Assembly (NCBI GenBank): GCA_965368175.1
Contig: CBDULX010000112.1
Location: 1 to 9,939, forward strand
Source: CBDULX01 sp965368175
GTDB taxonomy: Bacteria; Pseudomonadota; Gammaproteobacteria; SZUA-229
Reading direction: 5' to 3'
Length of the DNA stretch: 9,939 nt
A program made the translations under genes and the position numbers. Within the stretch, counting starts at the first letter, position 1. The number at the start of each line of letters is the position of its first letter. Shown here one piece after another: positions 6,649 through 9,939 of the stretch. The notes under the pieces were generated by a model. The model was not told the DNA's origin and searched no databases. It was given only the letters and a program-made list of their open reading frames with translations.

Positions 6649-8655
6649 TTAGCGGGTATACATATCGAGTACATCTGACAGTTGTTTTGCGCTAACAGGT
6701 TTGGTGAGAAAACCATTCATGCCTGCTTCAATACATTTTTTTTTGTCTTCCGAGGTTGCCTTGGCTGTAATTGCAATAATTGGTAAAGTAGAAGTAAGTG
6801 ATAGTTGCTCCGCTTCAAGCTTACGCCATTGACGAGTGGCCTCAATGCCACCCAGATTCGGCATATGTAAATCCATAAATATCACATCATAGTGATGTTT
6901 ATGCATGGCGTAGAGTGCAGTATTTCCATCGGTGGCGATATCAACACTATGCCCAAGATCAGTCAGGTAGTTATAGATAATACTTGCATTGATTTCACTG
7001 TCTTCTGCAATAAGGACATGGCACTGTTTTGTCGATTTGATCGGCGAGCTAGGTTCATGTTCACTGGATAACAGTTTATTAATCTCCTGGAAAAAATTTT
7101 GTCTGGAAATAGGCTTGGTTGTAGTGGCCTGTACACTATTCATGATGCCCGGCTCTGTGAGGCCGATGTATTTCAGGTAGGTGGCATACAATATCGGTGC
7201 CTCCGACCTGGCCTCCATGCGTATGCGTTTGATGAGATCCTGTGCATTATTGCTCTTCAGGGTTTCACATAAAATAATCAGATCAAAATGTTTGCCTTTT
7301 TCACGTCCCCAAATGATGTGTGCGATCAGGTTGTCTCTGCCGTTGGTGGCATAAGTTTCAAGGCCCAGCTGTTCACAGTAATTTAGAATATTGGAGCGAT
7401 TTATATCGTCAGGTTCAAATATTAATGCACGTTTGTTTTTATGTTGGGGTGTTAGCATTGTATCTGGATTTTCTGTTTTCCAGTTGAAGCGCACTGCCAG
7501 AGTGGTTTGATTGTTATCGCTGTATTTAATATCAAATGTGCCACCCATCAGACGTGCTAATTGCGAACCTATACCTAATGTAAGTGCCTCATTGGCCCCT
7601 GTCAGATCAGACGGGTAAATCTGTGGTGTTCCTGGTAATTGTTGATATTGAATTTCTATCGAACAGTTTTCGTAGTCATTTGTGGTAGAATTTTCTGCCC
7701 ATGCCTGCAGGTGAACATTGCCCTGTATTGCATTATCAATGGCGTAACGTACCAGATTGGACAATAACTGACGTAGTCTCTGTGGGTCGCTTATGACTTT
7801 CGCTGGCAGACTGGCATTAATATAGCTGCTTAATTCAATATTTTTCTCATGAGCGAAGGGAGCCAGGCTGGTGACCAGACTGTCGATTAAGTGTCCAGCA
7901 TCAAAGCTGGTCTGATTAAATAGTATTTTTCCTTTTTCAATTTTAGAAAAATCAACAATATCTTCAATAATTTCCTGTAATGCATTGCTGGACTGACTAA
8001 GTGCCTGAAGGTATTGTTGTTGTTGTGTGTCGAGGCTGGTTTTGTTGAGCAGGTCAATCATACCAACTACACCACCAATTGGAGTGCGAATCTGGTAGGT
8101 CATGTTGGAGAGAAATTCATTTTTCGCCTTAGTAGCCAGATCGGCTTCAAGCACCGCAGTCTGCATCCGTTTTTGCATGTTATATAAATATATGGGTAAG
8201 GCAATAATTAAGAACAAAAACGCGATGGTGTCCAGTGTGAGCGTGCCCCATGCATTCTCTGAAATTATCAGAATGTTGTAACCAGTAATCGTAAGAACAA
8301 CTGCGGCGAGTAAAAAGTTTTTCCCATAGCGCGTTCCGTAACCAATGTAGATCCACAGATATATCAATACATAAACGCTGTTAATGCCGCCAGTTAAAAA
8401 AGAAGAAAAAGTTGCGCTGGAAATGTCAAGACCCAGTGCTATATAACGGCGTACCGTAGACTGAGGTATTGCAATGAGGCTCAGTAATATAAGCAGGCTA
8501 TAACTGAAATACAGGATGGCAAAATTTTTAAGGGTTTGCATTTCGCCTGGAAAATAGCCACTGCTAATTCCGGAAGATATATAAACGTAGCTTAATAAGC
8601 CGATAACTAAACGAATTGTGCCCTGATTTAGTTCTGAATTTTTTAGATCAATCAT
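6649..8655 (-). CDS. RpfC-like membrane hybrid sensor kinase with degenerate kinase core and one intact receiver
   Basis: This 668-residue inner-membrane protein has five or six helices between about 13 and 158; the pattern (ALGLDISSATFSSFLTGG, LWIYIGYGTRYGKNFL) resembles the input region of RpfC-type kinases. Next come a HisKA-like region (about 171-245), a HATPase-like region (about 285-392), receiver 1 (about 408-530) and receiver 2 (about 545-667). The H-box reads NMTYQIRTP: the phospho-accepting His is Tyr187. In the N-box the metal-binding Asn is Tyr304 (SNLVRYAI), and no DxGxG or GTGLG glycine box remains before RLMGG. Receiver 1 has Cys463 where the phospho-Asp should be and Glu-Pro in the acidic pair, although Thr492 and Lys514 remain. 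Receiver 2 is complete: AEDSEIN (Glu551, Asp552), MDLHMP (Asp595), Thr630, Lys652. There is no HPt domain. The frame is open throughout, so it is probably a pseudokinase or scaffold whose live part accepts phosphate from elsewhere. Input signal and partners are unknown. Confidence 0.88.
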   Translation of the reverse strand: MIDLKNSELNQGTIRLVIGLLSYVYISSGISSGYFPGEMQTLKNFAILYFSYSLLILLSLIAIPQSTVRRYIALGLDISSATFSSFLTGGINSVYVLIYLWIYIGYGTRYGKNFLLAAVVLTITGYNILIISENAWGTLTLDTIAFLFLIIALPIYLYNMQKRMQTAVLEADLATKAKNEFLSNMTYQIRTPIGGVVGMIDLLNKTSLDTQQQQYLQALSQSSNALQEIIEDIVDFSKIEKGKILFNQTSFDAGHLIDSLVTSLAPFAHEKNIELSSYINASLPAKVISDPQRLRQLLSNLVRYAIDNAIQGNVHLQAWAENSTTNDYENCSIEIQYQQLPGTPQIYPSDLTGANEALTLGIGSQLARLMGGTFDIKYSDNNQTTLAVRFNWKTENPDTMLTPQHKNKRALIFEPDDINRSNILNYCEQLGLETYATNGRDNLIAHIIWGREKGKHFDLIILCETLKSNNAQDLIKRIRMEARSEAPILYATYLKYIGLTEPGIMNSVQATTTKPISRQNFFQEINKLLSSEHEPSSPIKSTKQCHVLIAEDSEINASIIYNYLTDLGHSVDIATDGNTALYAMHKHHYDVIFMDLHMPNLGGIEATRQWRKLEAEQLSLTSTLPIIAITAKATSEDKKKCIEAGMNGFLTKPVSAKQLSDVLDMYTR

Positions 8656-8723
8656 AAATATCTGAGTCTGGGTGTTCGCTTGCAGAATGGCTTAAGTTTG
8701 TGGATATTAATGTCAGGATATTT
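8656..8723. repeat. Inverted repeat with direct GGATATT pair upstream of the hybrid kinase gene
   Basis: AAATATCTGA at 8656-8665 pairs with TCAGGATATTT at 8713-8723, with one bulged base, across about 47 bp. GGATATT is also repeated directly at 8702-8708 and 8716-8722. The whole gap to the next gene is only 80 bp, so this could be a regulator site or leader structure; it is also AT-rich enough to be chance. Confidence 0.25.
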
Positions 8724-8735
8724 TTAATTGTGTGA

Positions 8736-9683
8736 CTAACTACGTCCAGCCTGTCGTCTGCTATTGTCTAGAAGTTGTGTTTTCTGAGCCTTGCCAAGGA
8801 AATATGGAACTATGGATTCAATGGATGTTGTCAGTTTTTTTCCATTTTTACAGATACTGTCGGTTTTCAATGAGTTGAAATTGTCAACAGAGAAAGGTTT
8901 GCCGGGAAACCATTCAAGCAGGCTGGCCTGTAGTCGGGCAATAAAATTCGGCAACCTGATTATGATACGATCAAGCCCAGCTGTTTTAGCGGTATAAGAG
9001 ACCAGTTCTTCCAGCGTGTATTCTTTGGGACCACACAGATCATATCGCTTGCCAAATGTTTGCCTGTTTTCCAGGCAGTCGATCATAAATTGTACCAGGT
9101 CTTCGACATATATGGGGGCGAATCGCGCATTCGGACAGGCCAGCGGGAAGACAAAGGGACTTATTTTAAGCAGTTTTGCAAATCGGTTGAAGAAGCTGTC
9201 ATCATGGCCGAATATAATAGATGGGCGGAAACTGGTAACTTTTATAGTGCCGGCAAAAGCATGGCTATGGTTTTCGCCTTCGCTTTTGGTCCGCAAATAA
9301 TGACTGGAACCTGTGTTTGCATCTGCGTTCAATGCACTCATGTGTAATAGACGCTGAATTTTGTTACTTTGGCTGGCCGTTAATATTTTTCTGGGCAAAT
9401 CAACGTGTGCATGTCTGAACCCGTCGCCCTTGTGGCCACGTTCATTAAGTATACCGACCAGATTGATAACGGTATCCATTCCGGCAAAATGTTGTTCAAG
9501 CTCGGTTTGCTGATGAATATCTGCTTCAACAACTTCTACATTATCGAGTACAAGTAGATGGTTACAGTTGGACTTGCGCCGAGTGAGAACCCTGATCGAC
9601 TTATTTTGCTTGCTGAGTTTGCTTATCAGGTGTGTGCCAACAAACCCACTTCCACCTAGGATACAAATTTTCTGGATATTCAT
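8736..9683 (-). CDS. NDUFA9-like atypical extended SDR, NAD(P)-binding protein
   Basis: This 315-residue Rossmann-fold protein belongs to the extended/atypical short-chain dehydrogenases related to mitochondrial complex I subunit NDUFA9. The glycine motif GGSGFVGTHL is at 10-19, followed by VLTRR at 32-36, where an Arg pair could contact NADP phosphate. VINLVGILNERG is at 72-83, RLLHMSALNA at 111-120, the YxxxK pair is Tyr129/Lys133 in HYLRTKSEGE, FRPSIIFGHDD is at 152-162, and FAPIYVEDLVQF at 188-199. NDUFA9 binds nucleotide and stabilises complex I rather than catalysing redox chemistry; bacterial relatives are mostly uncharacterised, so a role with respiratory complexes or quinones is only inference. 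TAAGG lies about 8 nt before the ATG at 9683. The gene is 80 bp upstream of the hybrid kinase on the same strand and may be co-transcribed with it. Confidence 0.87.
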   Translation of the reverse strand: MNIQKICILGGSGFVGTHLISKLSKQNKSIRVLTRRKSNCNHLLVLDNVEVVEADIHQQTELEQHFAGMDTVINLVGILNERGHKGDGFRHAHVDLPRKILTASQSNKIQRLLHMSALNADANTGSSHYLRTKSEGENHSHAFAGTIKVTSFRPSIIFGHDDSFFNRFAKLLKISPFVFPLACPNARFAPIYVEDLVQFMIDCLENRQTFGKRYDLCGPKEYTLEELVSYTAKTAGLDRIIIRLPNFIARLQASLLEWFPGKPFSVDNFNSLKTDSICKNGKKLTTSIESIVPYFLGKAQKTQLLDNSRRQAGRS

Positions 9684-9840
9684 TGTTATGCCTTACCAGT
9701 TAAAATTGTTATTGCCGGTATCTTGACAAAACTTTGTAAGTAACACAATCTTGATGTAATGAAAAAATATATGACACAGATCCGAATTCTATCCTTTGTG
9801 CGCCTATGCTGGCGCTCAAGCTTGGGTTTGTGTGTTCGAT

Positions 9841-9869
9841 GTAGCCACTAAACTAAATCTGTTTAGTGG
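9841..9869 (+). repeat. REP-like element: GTAG followed by a perfect 9-bp palindrome
   Basis: GTAG (9841-9844) is directly followed by CCACTAAAC, a 7-nt loop and GTTTAGTGG. REP/iREP elements handled by REP-associated tyrosine transposases typically have a GTAG or GGAG tetranucleotide at the foot of a hairpin and sit beside the transposase gene. Only one copy is visible here, so repetitiveness is not shown. Confidence 0.35.
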
Positions 9870-9873
9870 GACA

Positions 9874-9907
9874 AAGGCCGCAGATCCAAAAGATCGCGGC
9901 CTTTTTT
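9874..9907 (+). terminator. Strong intrinsic terminator
   Basis: The stem AAGGCCGC/GCGGCCTT continues, after one bulged A, into GATC/GATC closed by a CAAAA loop; six Ts follow at 9902-9907. The T tract lies only on the plus-strand side. No plus-strand gene lies upstream within the window after the divergent NDUFA9-like gene, so what it terminates is unexplained. Confidence 0.85.
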
Positions 9908-9925
9908 ATGTACAGGATGTACGGT

Positions 9926-9939
9926 ATGCCGCGGGCGCA
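9926..9939 (+). CDS. Start of a gene running off the window; possibly a REP-associated transposase
   Basis: An ATG at 9926 reads Met-Pro-Arg-Ala before the window ends. AGGA at 9914-9917 lies 8 nt upstream, a fair ribosome binding site; in-frame ATGs at 9908 and 9917 are less well placed. Many REP-associated tyrosine transposases (Y1/IS200-like) begin with MPRA, and the GTAG hairpin just upstream fits that context. Four residues cannot prove a family, so this is a lead only. Confidence 0.3.

Larger units (their letters stand above)
9800..9907 (+). ncRNA. Candidate small RNA or attenuated leader made of three hairpins
   Basis: On the plus strand GCGCC/GGCGC (9800-9815, 6-nt loop), CCACTAAAC/GTTTAGTGG (9845-9869, 7-nt loop) and a terminator hairpin (9874-9901) with six Us follow each other, and no plus-strand protein gene precedes them. 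That is the layout of a short independent transcript or of a leader ending in an attenuator before the start at 9926. I do not recognise an Rfam family, and the promoter is not clear. A mobile REP-like element would explain the middle hairpin equally well. Confidence 0.35.
9684..9939. other. Structured non-coding region at the right edge
   Basis: The region holds the upstream sequence of the NDUFA9-like gene on the minus strand. On the plus strand it holds a TTGACA hexamer (9723-9728; no good -10 at 17 bp, but TGTAAT lies at 9755-9760), three hairpins in series (9800-9815, 9845-9869, 9874-9901), a U tract, and a candidate gene start. ACAAA/TTTGT (9726-9737) makes a small inverted repeat over the TTGACA. 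Confidence 0.6.

Noticed and set aside
9016..9347. Two overlapping plus-strand frames of 94 and 95 codons opposite the NDUFA9-like gene
   Set aside because: They are antisense to a conserved SDR, and their composition is what the reverse complement of that gene produces.
9777..9887. CAGATCC repeated at 9777-9783 and 9881-9887, considered as an attachment-site pair or a switch between RNA folds
   Set aside because: Seven bases is within chance for this spacing, and no integrase or alternative pairing supports it.

Overview
The window looks like ordinary gammaproteobacterial chromosome of moderate GC. The CCA-adding enzyme is strongly E. coli-like (409 residues with a C-terminal HD domain). 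It sits with a MidA/NDUFAF7-type methyltransferase, a PTR1-type pteridine reductase, UppP and an NDUFA9-like reductase, all of which occur widely in gammaproteobacteria, including sulfur-oxidising and other environmental lineages. I cannot place the genus from the sequence.

Layout, left to right. A pteridine reductase gene (minus strand, cut off at the left edge close to its stop codon) diverges from a SAM-dependent methyltransferase of the MidA family (plus strand). That gene converges, with a gap of about 23 bp, on a membrane-bound diguanylate cyclase (minus; periplasmic Cache-like sensor, PAS, GGDEF). A 237-bp promoter region separates the cyclase from a divergent two-gene unit, uppP and a VanZ-family gene, whose start and stop codons overlap. 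The VanZ gene ends in a 7-bp tail-to-tail overlap with cca (minus). Upstream of cca on the same strand are a hybrid sensor kinase gene and an NDUFA9-like NAD(P)-binding protein gene. cca has its own convincing sigma70-type promoter, so these three need not be one transcript.

The last 256 bp have no complete gene but are highly structured. They hold three successive hairpins on the plus strand, the last a strong intrinsic terminator with no plus-strand gene before it. Just past the terminator is a start region with a ribosome binding site that reads Met-Pro-Arg-Ala and runs off the window.

The two most interesting points are these. First, the hybrid kinase has an RpfC-like membrane region but looks catalytically dead: the phospho-accepting His is Tyr, the N-box Asn is Tyr, the glycine boxes are gone and the first receiver has Cys in place of the phospho-Asp, while the second receiver is intact and the reading frame is open. 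Second, the right-edge hairpins could be a small RNA, an attenuator, or a REP-like element (GTAG plus palindrome) beside a REP-associated transposase. Functionally the window mixes envelope maintenance (UppP, VanZ-like), tRNA maturation (Cca), cofactor reduction, respiratory-complex assembly-type proteins and second-messenger/phosphorelay signalling. I see no CRISPR array, tRNA, rRNA or complete insertion sequence.
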